Shown piece after piece: positions 24,874 through 34,935 of a stretch of 64,000 nucleotides of DNA; position 1 is the stretch's first letter; the number at the start of each line of letters is the position of its first letter. Source of the stretch: Desulfosporosinus sp049943955 (GTDB lineage: Bacteria > Bacillota > Desulfitobacteriia > Desulfitobacteriales > Desulfitobacteriaceae); NCBI RefSeq assembly GCF_049943955.1, contig NZ_JBNFTW010000008.1, forward strand, positions 1 to 64,000, read 5' to 3'. The notes under the pieces were generated by a model that saw only the letters and a program-made list of their open reading frames with translations, ran no database searches and was not told the origin of the DNA. The position numbers were made by a program, and so were the translations under genes.

Positions 24874-26079
24874 TATTGGGAAACATACAAAAAACACTGT
24901 TCCTCTAGGATTACTCTTGAAGTTAATTGTCGCGTTATGACGATTAGCAATATCGTAACAAGTACTTAACCCTAACCCTGTTCCATTCTCTTTCGTTGTA
25001 AAAAACGGTGTTCCAATATCATTTAAGTATTCTATTGGAATGCCGCCCCCTTCATCCTCGATACATAATACCACCTGACTATTCTCGACATAGGTAGACA
25101 TACACAATGTTCCCCCCGCTTGCATCGCCTCTAAACCATTACGACACAAATTAAGCACTAGCTGCGAAATCTCATCCGGATTTAGTAAGATCTTAGGCGT
25201 TTCTCCGGGCAGAAACTTTATTTGTTTATCCTGAGAAAGAGAATCTGCTTCAAGTAAAGGATACAAGTGTCTTAAAATCTCATTGATATTTAGGTGATCT
25301 TGTTCTTTTGGAGAATGACGTGAAAGGGAGAGAAAATCCGAAATAATTTTGTTTGCACGATCAAGCTCATTGATCATGAGCATAAAGGTATCTCCTTGTA
25401 ATTGAAACTCTGGTTTGGAGCCAAGCAGCTGGAGGAATCCCCGTACCGTTGTAATTGGATTCCTGATTTCATGGGTTATTCCAGCTGCCATTTGGCCTAC
25501 TAAATTAAAACGTTCCAGATTGACCATTTCTAGATGTAAGCGTGTCAATTCCTGCTCAGCTTTTTTTCGCTCCGTTATATCATAAAGGGTTTTAATGACA
25601 AGCCTTGTTCCATTCACATCCATAAACGGTTGGATTTTAACCTCGTAAATTTTACTATTGTAAAAAATTTCCTCATCTTTTATGGGTTGCCCTGTAAAGA
25701 ACGCTTCCTTTATTCTACAGTTCTCACATGGTCTATTCCTCTTGAGCATGTTATAGCAAAACTTACCATTCCTTTCGCCAAATTCCAAAAGATAATTACG
25801 ATTAACAAAGTGTACTTCATAAGTTTCTCCTACAACAATCACTATTCCTGGAAGACTGTTAAATAAATCAAACATACGTTGACGATCTTCTTTTATTGCC
25901 TCTTCTCGTTTCCTTTGCTCATTATGTATCCGTATAAAGAGGCTGCCGGTAAACCAGCCCAATAATATCCATAGCCAAGAAATTCTTAAAGAGTGATTAT
26001 GGGAATCTAGCCATCTGTCAAACAAAAAAAGAATGAATCCAATACTTAATCCTATAAGCACATATTTTCTTTCTTTCAT
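24850..26079 (-). CDS. Membrane PAS sensor histidine kinase
   Basis: The 409-residue kinase has two N-terminal transmembrane helices (about residues 8-50) and a PAS domain with a cysteine trio CYNMLKRNRPCENC. A HisKA domain follows with the phospho-accepting His in GITHEIRNPITTVRGFLQLL, and the ATPase motifs DEGGGIP and GTGLGLSTCYDI. The GFLQLL H-box is typical of Spo0A-phosphorylating sporulation kinases and relatives. No response regulator is adjacent, which also suits an orphan phosphorelay kinase; that role is inference. Confidence 0.92.
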   Translation of the reverse strand: MKERKYVLIGLSIGFILFLFDRWLDSHNHSLRISWLWILLGWFTGSLFIRIHNEQRKREEAIKEDRQRMFDLFNSLPGIVIVVGETYEVHFVNRNYLLEFGERNGKFCYNMLKRNRPCENCRIKEAFFTGQPIKDEEIFYNSKIYEVKIQPFMDVNGTRLVIKTLYDITERKKAEQELTRLHLEMVNLERFNLVGQMAAGITHEIRNPITTVRGFLQLLGSKPEFQLQGDTFMLMINELDRANKIISDFLSLSRHSPKEQDHLNINEILRHLYPLLEADSLSQDKQIKFLPGETPKILLNPDEISQLVLNLCRNGLEAMQAGGTLCMSTYVENSQVVLCIEDEGGGIPIEYLNDIGTPFFTTKENGTGLGLSTCYDIANRHNATINFKSNPRGTVFFVCFPILVPKMAS

Positions 26080-26113
26080 AGTTACTCCCTCAACATCAAA
26101 GGACTCAATTTTT

Positions 26114-26302
26114 ATCCAGTTTTGAAGACCCCCACTCCTACAAGTGGGGGTGGGTCCTTCGTTAACTTCAGCTGGGGTAGAGTCCCCCTTCGCCGCTAAG
26201 TATTCCTATTGGGAAAGGCGACTCGGCAATAATGTCCACTGGACATTATTGTATCTGAAGCCCCGATGTTCAGCTTTAGCTGAACGAGTTCACTGGGGCT
26301 AG
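26114..26302. repeat. Structured dispersed repeat, copy A
   Basis: About 190 bp nearly matching the reverse complement of 55754-55932. Shared blocks include ATCCAGTTTT, a CCCCCACT...AGTGGGGG hairpin, GGGGTAGAGTCC, CTTCGCCGCTAAGTATTCCTA, GGGAAAGGCG, and the perfect palindrome CAATAATGTCC/GGACATTATTG. No protein frame is conserved. The terminal hairpin and layout resemble right ends of IS605-type elements, suggesting a solo end or non-autonomous derivative, but an independent structured RNA is possible. Confidence 0.7.
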
Positions 26303-26404
26303 TTCCAAACTATATATCTATTAACCTGTATCTTGACCTTTTCGGCCAACAAAACCCGGGATTAAAAACAATCTTAATTCTTTCAAAATTATTCCTCCCC
26401 AAAT

Positions 26405-26432
26405 AAAAAACCTGGTTTACTTAAAAACCAGG
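26405..26432. terminator. Hairpin with A/T flanks
   Basis: Arms AACCTGGTTT and AAACCAGG are flanked by an A-run on the plus strand, so it could terminate minus-strand transcripts. The remainder of 26311-26583 shows no gene. Confidence 0.5.
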
Positions 26433-26583
26433 CCGGTTGCGCTACTCGTTCCACATGTATAAAGCGCCCAAATTATCCAATACATGCTTCAAAACTTCCT
26501 AATTATATATTAAATTAGCAAAAAGGAAATAATTATGTTAAAAACTCTTTCATGTGTAGTATAACATAGATATACTGTATAAT

Positions 26584-26784
26584 TTGTCACAATTTGTATC
26601 TAATGTTAGAAAAAGTTTTCTGCATTTGCAAGGCACGGCAACCTTGACCAGACAGTTGCGGACTTTGGAAGAAAACGGACTTATTCTTCGTAAGGTCTAT
26701 CATCAAGTTCCCCCAAAAGTAGAATATTCATTAACCGAGATTAGAAGTGAATTTAATGAAGTTCTGGAAAAGTTAGAAGTGTAG
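26584..26784 (+). pseudogene. HxlR-type regulator, C-terminal remnant
   Basis: The 66 codons from a TTG include LTRQLRTLEENGLILRKVYH, then QVPPKVEYSLTE, the recognition helix and wing of HxlR-family winged-helix regulators. The N-terminal third, including the conserved cysteine, is missing, and no ribosome site precedes the frame. It is best read as a truncated gene. A terminator follows. Confidence 0.6.
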
Positions 26785-26817
26785 GGAAGAAAGTATATTA
26801 ATTATTCCAGAAATAAA

Positions 26818-26870
26818 AAACTGCAGGACACATTTTAACTCATCTAGAGCACCTTTTGTCCTGCAGTTAC
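26818..26870. terminator. Hairpin terminator after the HxlR remnant
   Basis: Arms AACTGCAGGAC and GTCCTGCAGTT surround a loop of about 30 bases, with A-rich and T-rich flanks. Confidence 0.65.
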
Positions 26871-27001
26871 TGCTATCGTTTATAAATACTCTTAAACAGA
26901 CCTTTGCCTTCGGAATATGGTAACTACTTTCTCAAGAAAAGTCATGCTATAACCTAGAAGCTCCCTTTGATGTACCATAAAGTCTTAAAACATAGTTTAG
27001 A

Positions 27002-27808
27002 TTATTTAATGCCTATGCGCAGGCGATAACAGAAGTCAATACTAAATTCAGTATTACTGTAGATCTCTAATATTTTCTCCTGAAACCTTACTAAGTAGGG
27101 ATTAATCCTATCCTTATCTTCTTTGAGAATAGCTTGTAATCCACCTTGGCTTAAGGCAAGCTTAATTAATCTCTGAGCAGTACAGTTTTCAGAATTCGAA
27201 AATACGATCTCCCTTACATAGCGAAATTCTTGACTATTTTTTATGTTCGTAAGATGGTTGTCTTTGTTCCATCTCACAAAACTATCTTTTAGCTTAGGAT
27301 GGTTAGACTCAATTTCCGCAACCTTTTCAAAGAGCAGGCTGTATGCCAGCTCGGCTTCCCAGTTACAAACCGGCGGCCAATCATAATCATAAACTGCAAA
27401 AACGCCGCCTATCGTCAGCAGCCTCGACACTTCCTTCAATGTTTGTTGAGGGTTCATCCAGTGAAATGACTGCGAACAGGTAATGATATCTGCACAATTA
27501 TTCTCCAATCCTGTATCGTTGGAAAAGGCAGAAATGAATTCAATATTGCTAAGATTAGCTAGTTTCTCTTTAGCTATCCTTTGCATATCCACACTAGGCT
27601 CTATTCCTATAATCTGACGACTCACATCGCTCCAGATTGCTGTGGAGAGGCCTGTGCCGCATCCCAAATCAACAACCAGCGATGGATTGCGTCCTAAATA
27701 GTTTAATAAAATTTCTTTTACCTTTTCAGGACTTTGGGGACGTGAGTTATTATAAATATCAGCAAATCCCAAAAACCTGTCGGCATTAAGCTTTACGTTT
27801 TCTGGCAT
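27002..27808 (-). CDS. Class I SAM-dependent methyltransferase
   Basis: The 268-residue protein has the SAM site VVDLGCGTGLSTAIW near residue 40, GIEPSVDMQRIA (acidic ribose contact), ADIITCSQSFHWMNP near residue 110 and GGVFAVYDYDWPP. It belongs to the methyltransf_11 type, whose members methylate small molecules or lipids; the substrate cannot be told. GGAAAGG lies before the ATG. It stands downstream of the MFS exporter, about 65 bp away, perhaps co-transcribed. Confidence 0.85.
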   Translation of the reverse strand: MPENVKLNADRFLGFADIYNNSRPQSPEKVKEILLNYLGRNPSLVVDLGCGTGLSTAIWSDVSRQIIGIEPSVDMQRIAKEKLANLSNIEFISAFSNDTGLENNCADIITCSQSFHWMNPQQTLKEVSRLLTIGGVFAVYDYDWPPVCNWEAELAYSLLFEKVAEIESNHPKLKDSFVRWNKDNHLTNIKNSQEFRYVREIVFSNSENCTAQRLIKLALSQGGLQAILKEDKDRINPYLVRFQEKILEIYSNTEFSIDFCYRLRIGIK

Positions 27809-27874
27809 TTAAAGCCTTCCTTTCCAAGTTGATAAATCACATACTTTCAGAATGAGTTCACTTGCCAGTGCCGG

Positions 27875-29083
27875 TTAACCCGAGCAATTGGGAGCAGATG
27901 CTTCATATTGTCCTTTACCCGTTCTGTAAACCCAAAAAGCATTGATGAGAAGTAATATACTTGTAGAAAAGAACACATAATGGAAACCCCAGAAGGCTGC
28001 CATCTGGCCCCCTAATACAGGGCCCACGACGTTACCTAAATTTTGAGCTGCATTATTATACCCAAATATTCTACCTGAAATTGTTTCCGGAATGTTACTT
28101 TTCAGAAGCGAATTAATCGATGGCAAAAAGCCGGCGGTTGCCATGCCCATTATGAAGCGTAAAATAATAAGCTGCCAGGCATTTCGGACATATGCTTGAG
28201 GAATTATAATTACAGCTGCCCCAAGGAGGCAGACAAATAGCACCGAATATGGCCCTACCCTGTCTGATAGTTTACCCAGGAGGGGAGCAATAAGGACATT
28301 AGCCAATCCCACAGCAGAAACGACTGCTCCGGAAATAATCGCAACATGATTGGCGTTATTCATTAAAAGCTTGACGTAAATGGTAACAATGGGTTCAATC
28401 GACATACTGGCTAATTGAAGCATAAACGAGGTTATAAACATTGCTATCAGGATCTTGGGCTTGTCAATAGTCTTCCAAAATTCTTGACCGGACAGCCGAG
28501 CCGAGTTGTTCGGTACAAAGTCTTCATGGATAAACAGTAAAGCAATTAGAAATGCCAAAAACAGAAATCCCCCAGTGACATAAAAAACATGGCGCAAACC
28601 GATAAGTTCAGATAAAGTACCACCAACAAGAGGACCGATTAAGGAGCCTCCAACTGACCCGGAAGTAAGAGTACCCAGAGCCCAACCGGCACGGTCTTTG
28701 GGAGTTTGAGAGGAAACAAGGGTTATCGCTGCCGGTACATAACCAGATATGGCACCCATTAAGAGACGGAGGCCAACAAGTTCATAAACATTATGAACGA
28801 ATCCGATTAAAACCATAATCACAGCCATCCCCAGACTTGCTCTTAACAACATCAGCTTGCGGCCATGTATATCGGCCAGTTTGCCCCAAAGCGGGGAGAC
28901 AATAGCGGCGGAGAGAGCAGTTGCACCAAAAGCAACACCGGACCACTCTTCAACTCTGGCTATATTATGAACACCTAATTGTTGGATGTAAACGGGAAGA
29001 AAAGGAATTACAAGGTTCATACCAGCCATCGTGGCAAAGGAGCCGAACCAACAGATAATTAAGTTACGCTTCCACATCGTCAT
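27875..29083 (-). CDS. MFS multidrug-type exporter
   Basis: The 402-residue protein has twelve predicted membrane helices. It carries the MFS loop motif GKLADIHGRKLMLL after helix 2 (GxLaDrxGRkxxL) and a second copy, GKLSDRVGPYSV, after helix 8. The motif C-like GxxxGPxxGG segment GSLIGPLVGG in helix 5 marks drug/proton antiporters. The substrate is not identifiable. A methyltransferase gene follows on the same strand. Confidence 0.9.
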   Translation of the reverse strand: MTMWKRNLIICWFGSFATMAGMNLVIPFLPVYIQQLGVHNIARVEEWSGVAFGATALSAAIVSPLWGKLADIHGRKLMLLRASLGMAVIMVLIGFVHNVYELVGLRLLMGAISGYVPAAITLVSSQTPKDRAGWALGTLTSGSVGGSLIGPLVGGTLSELIGLRHVFYVTGGFLFLAFLIALLFIHEDFVPNNSARLSGQEFWKTIDKPKILIAMFITSFMLQLASMSIEPIVTIYVKLLMNNANHVAIISGAVVSAVGLANVLIAPLLGKLSDRVGPYSVLFVCLLGAAVIIIPQAYVRNAWQLIILRFIMGMATAGFLPSINSLLKSNIPETISGRIFGYNNAAQNLGNVVGPVLGGQMAAFWGFHYVFFSTSILLLINAFWVYRTGKGQYEASAPNCSG

Positions 29084-29202
29084 AAGTTGTTAGTTGTTCC
29101 TTTCAATGTTTAAGTTATTTATACCTAAACATTTTAGCGTCATTTATATAAAGATACAAATGATATATCCCTCAATTTTGCCGGTATTCGGGTTGGTATT
29201 AC

Positions 29203-30096
29203 TTACAATTCAAATAGTCTTAATTTCTCCAGAAATTCCTCAACTGCTTTAGAACTTGCCGGTTCTTGGCTGTGCAGAATGCTTAGTTTGCGGGAAAACT
29301 GGAGTTTTTCTTTGGTCTTAATCGGTATTGTTTTAATTACCTTAGCGGCTATTTCTTTGTGAACAACAAGACGGGATACAATCGTAATCCCAAGACCATT
29401 AATCACTGCTTCTTTAACTCCCTCATTGCTGCTAAAGACAAAAGAACGGTTCATCTTTACTCCTAAGGACTTCAAAAGATCATCGCTGAAAGAACGAGTT
29501 CCTGAACCAGATTCCCTTAAAATCCAAACCTGATCTTGAAGATCTTCAGCGGAAACTTTGCTGAGCTTACTTAATGGATGCCCGTTAGGAACAATTAAAA
29601 GCATGTCATCATGCATAAAAGGTTCTTCTTCAATGCCGGGAAGGCTCACTTGGCCTTCGACAATCCCAATGTCCAGTTGGTTTTGGTGGAGCAATTGAGC
29701 AATTTCTTCTGTATTAGCAATTGTTACCGATACCTCAACATTAGGATAATTTTCCGAAACTTCCGCTAAAAAACGGGGCAAGACATATTCACCGATTGTA
29801 AAACTGGCGCCGATTTTCAAAGCTCCTGTGACGACATGACGAAGATCATTAATTTCACTTTTTGCCTGATCATAATGACTGAGAATCTCTCTGGCATGCC
29901 GAAATAAGGCTTCTCCGGCCGGAGTAAGACTGAGACGCCTTGAAGAACGATGCAGAAGTTTGGCACCGAACTCATTTTCTAAGTTGCGGATATGGAGACT
30001 AACGCTTGGCTGGGATAAAAACAGCTCTTCAGCGGCCCGAGAAAAACTGTTTTGCTCAATAACTGTCACAAATACTTTAAGAGATTCCGTAATCAA
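29203..30096 (-). CDS. LysR-family transcriptional regulator
   Basis: The 297-residue protein begins with the LysR winged helix (SFSRAAEELFLSQPSVSLHIRNLE, residues 16-39). The effector-binding domain follows from about residue 90. It is divergent from the YeiH-type transporter gene, 231 bp away, the usual arrangement where the regulator controls the transporter. CysL/YwfK-like and CbbR-like proteins share this layout. The inducer is unknown. Confidence 0.93.
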   Translation of the reverse strand: MITESLKVFVTVIEQNSFSRAAEELFLSQPSVSLHIRNLENEFGAKLLHRSSRRLSLTPAGEALFRHAREILSHYDQAKSEINDLRHVVTGALKIGASFTIGEYVLPRFLAEVSENYPNVEVSVTIANTEEIAQLLHQNQLDIGIVEGQVSLPGIEEEPFMHDDMLLIVPNGHPLSKLSKVSAEDLQDQVWILRESGSGTRSFSDDLLKSLGVKMNRSFVFSSNEGVKEAVINGLGITIVSRLVVHKEIAAKVIKTIPIKTKEKLQFSRKLSILHSQEPASSKAVEEFLEKLRLFEL

Positions 30097-30327
30097 GACC
30101 CATAACCTCCTTAAAATTGACCTGAAAATTGCTGCCCTGATTTGAGATGCGTGTACATATTAAATAACCAAATGCTTAACATTAGACATCTAGATTGTAA
30201 GTCTAAATTGCAGCCTTTATATTTAAGTGCAGAAACCTGAAATCAACGTCTTTAATAATGAGCCTGTTCCGGAACAATAGGTTAAAAGCTTTCAGGAAAT
30301 TTTGTATGGTATGGAAGGGTTGAAGAA

Positions 30328-31344
30328 ATGTCTCATAACATGGAAATTCCAGCGGTAACATTACAGAAATCGAATTCTATCAAATTATACGGCGGTGTTT
30401 TATTTACCTTTGTTATTGCAGGAATCGGTACAATAGCCTCGGATTTACCTGTCTTGGACCGGATAGGAGCTATGCTCACTTCAATTCTGATCGCAGTTTT
30501 GTATCGTAACCTTTTCGGTTATCCGGAAGATATCCGCACTGGAATACAATTTTCCGCCCATAAAATCCTTCGCTTTGCAATTATTCTTTATGGCTTTAAG
30601 CTCAACATTGATGTTGTTTTAAACCAAGGGGGCCTGCTTTTAATTCACGATGCCTTAAGCATCATTGTTGCAATCAGTGTGACATTGCTTTTAGCTAAAC
30701 TTTTTAAAGGAGAAAAAATGCTCTCCCTTCTTTTAGGCATCGGGACAGGTGTATGTGGTGCTGCTGCTATTGCTGCCGTTTCTCCGATCGTTAACGCCGA
30801 TGATGAAGATACGGCCCTCGGAGCAGGTATCATCGCTTTAGTAGGCACTCTGTTCGCGATTGGCTACACCTTAATTCGCCCCCTACTTCCAATAACCGCA
30901 GTTCAATTTGGCATTTGGAGTGGAATTAGTTTACACGAGATAGGCCATGTTGCTGCGGCTGCGGCAACGGCAGGACCGACAGCCTTAACGATTGGCTTAT
31001 TAGCTAAGCTGGGTCGGGTTTTCTTACTCATTCCTCTAAGTATTATTCTTTCCCTGTGGACACGTAAAAATGGTCAGGAGACTGCAAAGAAAGCGCCCTT
31101 TCCCTGGTTTTTACTCGGATTTCTCGTTACGAGTATCATCGGTACCTATCTTCCTATTCCTAAGACTATTTTATCCGTAATTTCAAACGATATTGGTCCT
31201 TTCTTATTGGCTGCCGCCATGGTGGGCCTAGGTCTCAATGTTCATTTATCCAATTTACGCAGCCGGGCTTTGCGGCCGGTTTTGGCCATGCTTATTGCAT
31301 CAATTGTCCTTTCAGCTTTTTCATATTTTACACTTTGGTTTTAA
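30328..31344 (+). CDS. YeiH-family putative sulfate exporter
   Basis: The 338-residue membrane protein has about ten hydrophobic segments and family motifs: ILYGFKLNIDVVL near residue 90, GIGTGVCGAAAIAAVSPIV near residue 137, and GISLHEIGHVAAA. Relatives (UPF0324/PSE family) are thought to export sulfite, sulfonate-derived sulfate or similar anions. The divergent LysR gene probably controls it. GGAAGG precedes the ATG and a strong terminator follows at 31471. Confidence 0.88.
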   Translation: MSHNMEIPAVTLQKSNSIKLYGGVLFTFVIAGIGTIASDLPVLDRIGAMLTSILIAVLYRNLFGYPEDIRTGIQFSAHKILRFAIILYGFKLNIDVVLNQGGLLLIHDALSIIVAISVTLLLAKLFKGEKMLSLLLGIGTGVCGAAAIAAVSPIVNADDEDTALGAGIIALVGTLFAIGYTLIRPLLPITAVQFGIWSGISLHEIGHVAAAAATAGPTALTIGLLAKLGRVFLLIPLSIILSLWTRKNGQETAKKAPFPWFLLGFLVTSIIGTYLPIPKTILSVISNDIGPFLLAAAMVGLGLNVHLSNLRSRALRPVLAMLIASIVLSAFSYFTLWF

Positions 31345-31470
31345 GACGACTTCAAATCAATCTTTTTAAGCTTAACAAATTCTTAGAACCACAAAAATAT
31401 AAATCTTATATGTAATGTATTAGAAATTACTATTCGCAATTCATCATTGTCTTTGCCCTGACTTTACCAT

Positions 31471-31513
31471 TAGAAAGGGGCGTAGAAACCTTTTTGGTCT
31501 ACGCCCCTTTCTA
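31471..31513. terminator. Strong bidirectional terminator
   Basis: Arms TAGAAAGGGGCGTAGA-ACC and GGT-CTACGCCCCTTTCTA form a long perfect stem with a TTTT loop between the convergent yeiH-like and Imm70-like genes. Confidence 0.85.
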
Positions 31514-31567
31514 ATACCATCCCACTGTTTATGATTTGCCATTTAATTAATGTTTGGAAGGCTCTTT

Positions 31568-31984
31568 TTAAGCAATCTCTTTATCAGTTTCAATTAATGA
31601 ATTTTCCAGGGCCGTTAATAAAACATCGAATAGATTCCGGCCATCATTCACCAGAAAACTATTCAATAAATCGCAGTAATTACTGCATTCTCTTTTCCTC
31701 AGCAATTCTCCTTCACTTAAATCTTCAATGTCTAAAATAATATCTGTTGTTTGGATGTACTTCAATCTCTCACGTATATCTTTAAGCTCACCTATCAATT
31801 TCGACACGTCAATCCAATCAAGCTTTCCATTATAGAAGTGTATTAGTAAATATGGGAATTCTGTTCCCCAACCTCTAGGCTCAAGATAGTAGCTAATTGT
31901 AGAGCAAAATGAATGGAACAAATCGCGATGTTTGGCCTGATAGGACAAAAAGTCAATTTTAAAACCAATTGCCATACTAATCAC
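31568..31984 (-). CDS. Imm70-like immunity protein, orphan
   Basis: The 138-residue soluble protein resembles the Imm70 family: AIGFKIDFLSYQAKHRDLFH, FCSTISYYLEPRGWGTEFPY, LYI-type central helices and DIEDLSEG. The C-terminal block DGRNLFDVLLTAL matches the family end. Such proteins neutralise polymorphic toxins delivered by neighbours. No toxin gene or secretion gene lies beside it, so it is an orphan immunity gene. The true start may be the internal MAIGF four codons in. Confidence 0.6.
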   Translation of the reverse strand: MISMAIGFKIDFLSYQAKHRDLFHSFCSTISYYLEPRGWGTEFPYLLIHFYNGKLDWIDVSKLIGELKDIRERLKYIQTTDIILDIEDLSEGELLRKRECSNYCDLLNSFLVNDGRNLFDVLLTALENSLIETDKEIA

Positions 31985-32319
31985 CTCATTAATTTAATTA
32001 AGCTCAAAATCTCTAAAACCTTCCATAGTCATTACCTTCTTCTTCTCATAAGCACCGGAATCTACCTTAACATTTGAATTTGATCAAAAAGGATTGGGTT
32101 GATTATGGTTCTGAAAAGTAGTTACTAGAATTGGCATAGTCTGCATACTTCTTAAATAAGTTTATAATACTCGGATAAAAAACCTTTAAAAAGTACCTTA
32201 TGGCACGAAAATTAATGCAAAAAGCACAAATTGCTGAGCCTCGGAGAATAAGATAGGCGCTTTTCAGCGCCATACCAAAACTAGTTTTTAGAATTAAGTG
32301 TCACAGAAAATCAACATGG
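31985..32319. other. Intergenic region, no gene seen
   Basis: No supported frame. A small stem GGCGCTTTTCAGCGCC at about 32257-32272 may help end the penicillin-binding protein transcript. Confidence 0.4.
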
Positions 32320-34710
32320 TTAAAAAGAGCCCCCAATACCCAATACCCTCTGCACATCACTAATTTTATTGAGATAGGAAGAACGTTTATCCTTATCCTT
32401 TATTTTTCCTATCTTATTTTGAGCATCTAAAAAAACAGCATCCCTATTCTCTTGTGAACTTTGAGGTGTTAATGATTCCAGGACTGCTAGAGCAGCATCG
32501 GCATCTTGTTCAGCTTTTGTCTCTTGGTCCTCTGATTGGAGAATTTGATTCCCTTCAGGAGTTATTACTCGGTCGGTTATAGTTGAACTGTCTTTTGCAG
32601 ACTGCGCCGCGTTCACGTCGGCCTGCCCACCTAAGCTCTTCTCTAAGTAAGTTTCAGAAAACATATCCTGAGTTCCTGTGTCAAAGTCCGTAGGATTACC
32701 TCGCCAATCAATAGTTTTAAAAACAATTCCCTGTGGTTGGAGAAAATCTGCTCTTGGGAGACCTTCATGTACCTTGGTCATAAAGTCCAACCAAATGTGT
32801 CCGGGATAGGTAGAACCGAACAAATTGTTAACTTCCTTGGGAATATCGTACCCGCACCATACAACGGTTGTATAGTATGACGAATAGCCGCAAAACCATC
32901 CATCTTTACTGTTTTCCGTAGTACCAGTCTTCCCGGCAACTATCTGGCCATCAATTTGTAAATTGTGCCCAGTGCCATAGTTCGAACTGATAACTCCTTT
33001 GAGAATATCTGTCATCATATAGGCAGATTCCGGTGAATAAATCTTTTTCGTTTCTCGGCTGTTTTTATAGATTGTTTGTCCAAGATCGGCAATCTTTTTG
33101 ACACAGCTGGGTTGAACATACCTTCCGCCGTTTGCTAAAGTATAGAAGCCCCCCGCTTGCTCAACAGGTGATACCCCTTCAGTGAACCCACCAATACTCG
33201 CAATGGGGATATTATCTTCAGGATGAAGCCCCGCATATCTCATTGCCTCTAAATAGGCTAACCCTGTTTGAGGTTTTATTTTCGTCAATACCTGATAAGC
33301 AACGGTATTAAGAGACATTTCCGTCGCCAATCGAATACTTACAGGCCCGTAGTATCGGTTTTCTTCATTTCGAGGACCATTAGGAATATATTGATCAGTT
33401 ATCCGGGACAGAGGATGATAACCTAATTCGAAGGCAGGAGCATAATCCAGTAACGGTTTAATTGATGAACCTGGTTGCCGATAACTCAGGAAGGCCCGAT
33501 TATAAACATCCTGATCGCCTCTTCCCCCGACAATAGCTACTACATAACCCGTTTTATTATCTATTGAAACTGCTGCCCCTTGCATACTGAATTTATTATT
33601 TGTAGGATTTATGTCCGTAAAATCTTTTAAGCCATTATCCAGGGATGATTGTAATAAGGATTGTTTGGCGACATCAAGCGAAGTGTAAATTGTGTACCCG
33701 CCGCTGCGGACTCGTTTATCATATCGGGAGTAAGTTTCTTTATATTCAGACTCATAATTATTTCTTTCATCATCTGTCTTAAATGTATAATTAAATTGGA
33801 AGCCATCTTGTTCCATCAACGCTCTCACGGTACAATCAATAGCGTAGCTTGTCATATAATTTTCAGGTGTTGCAACGGGTTTGTGAATTGTGAGGGTTAA
33901 CTTAGTATCCTTTGCGTCATCGTACTGAGCATGCGATATTTTTCCTTGCTCCATCATAGCATTGAGGACTATATTTCTTCGTTGTGTCGCCTTTTCCTGA
34001 TTTGTAATAGGGTTAAACAGAGAAGGATTATTAGACATTCCACAAAGGGTTGCCGCTTCTGCCAGATTTAACTTAGAAGCAGGTTTTGAAAAAAAGTACC
34101 GGGCAGCACTTTCTATTCCATAGCATCCTTCACCATAGTAACAATTGTTAATATAAAACTCCATAATTTGGTCTTTCGTATATCGTTTTGTTAAGTCGAA
34201 AGCTATGAATATTTCAGTTAGCTTGCGTGAGACCGTTCTATCTTGTGTAAGCAGAACATTCTTGGCAACTTGCTGAGTAATCGTCGAACCGCCAACAGTT
34301 GCTTTACCTCTGTTTAGCAAGTACAAAATTCCGGCCTTTATTGTTTCTTTATAATCTAAAGCTCCTTCTGTAAAGAAGTTCTTATCTTCAACCGCGACAT
34401 ACCCTTGAGGCACATAATCAGATACATCCGCTAGGTCTACATAGTTATAACCGCTTAAGCCTAACTTGGCAATTGGCTTATTGTCCTTATCCAATATCAA
34501 GGTGCTGCCAGCTCTTTTAAAGGTTAGCTGGTCTATATTTCTTACTTTAAGAATTGCTTGTTCCTTGGCTGAATCTATGGTAGGTTTATATACCAAATAT
34601 AGGACTCCAAGAACACTTGATAATATGACGGTTAAAGTTAACAGAGAAAATAAGAAATACTTAATAATTCGACCAATCCGACTGCCTTTAGGGTTTTCAA
34701 TTATAACCAT
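32320..34710 (-). CDS. Class A penicillin-binding protein (PBP1A type)
   Basis: Bifunctional peptidoglycan polymerase and cross-linker at the cell surface. The 796-residue protein has one N-terminal membrane anchor (about residues 15-40). The GT51 glycosyltransferase domain carries the catalytic Glu in VAVEDKNFFTE and GGSTITQQVAKN. A transpeptidase domain follows with the active Ser in PGSSIKPLLDY, a YAGL/SIGG region and the KTGTTENSKD box. The C-terminal 100 residues are Gln/Glu/Asp-rich and disordered. The length fits Firmicute PBP1A. Confidence 0.95.
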   Translation of the reverse strand: MVIIENPKGSRIGRIIKYFLFSLLTLTVILSSVLGVLYLVYKPTIDSAKEQAILKVRNIDQLTFKRAGSTLILDKDNKPIAKLGLSGYNYVDLADVSDYVPQGYVAVEDKNFFTEGALDYKETIKAGILYLLNRGKATVGGSTITQQVAKNVLLTQDRTVSRKLTEIFIAFDLTKRYTKDQIMEFYINNCYYGEGCYGIESAARYFFSKPASKLNLAEAATLCGMSNNPSLFNPITNQEKATQRRNIVLNAMMEQGKISHAQYDDAKDTKLTLTIHKPVATPENYMTSYAIDCTVRALMEQDGFQFNYTFKTDDERNNYESEYKETYSRYDKRVRSGGYTIYTSLDVAKQSLLQSSLDNGLKDFTDINPTNNKFSMQGAAVSIDNKTGYVVAIVGGRGDQDVYNRAFLSYRQPGSSIKPLLDYAPAFELGYHPLSRITDQYIPNGPRNEENRYYGPVSIRLATEMSLNTVAYQVLTKIKPQTGLAYLEAMRYAGLHPEDNIPIASIGGFTEGVSPVEQAGGFYTLANGGRYVQPSCVKKIADLGQTIYKNSRETKKIYSPESAYMMTDILKGVISSNYGTGHNLQIDGQIVAGKTGTTENSKDGWFCGYSSYYTTVVWCGYDIPKEVNNLFGSTYPGHIWLDFMTKVHEGLPRADFLQPQGIVFKTIDWRGNPTDFDTGTQDMFSETYLEKSLGGQADVNAAQSAKDSSTITDRVITPEGNQILQSEDQETKAEQDADAALAVLESLTPQSSQENRDAVFLDAQNKIGKIKDKDKRSSYLNKISDVQRVLGIGGSF

Positions 34711-34935
34711 GATTTATGACTTCCTTAATAGATGTATTTTTTTGAAATTCTGTTTCGTTAAGTATAAGGATTCCAGGGAGAGTAGACCCACAAGACAAGA
34801 GATTTGAATCTCTGTTGAATATCAACACAATTTAATCTTTATGCGGTATCCTTCTTATGTATTACTATATACCAAACCTTTGGAAATATTTGGCTTAATT
34901 TGTAGGGCGAAATATTACTTTTATTTCGTTTTTTG

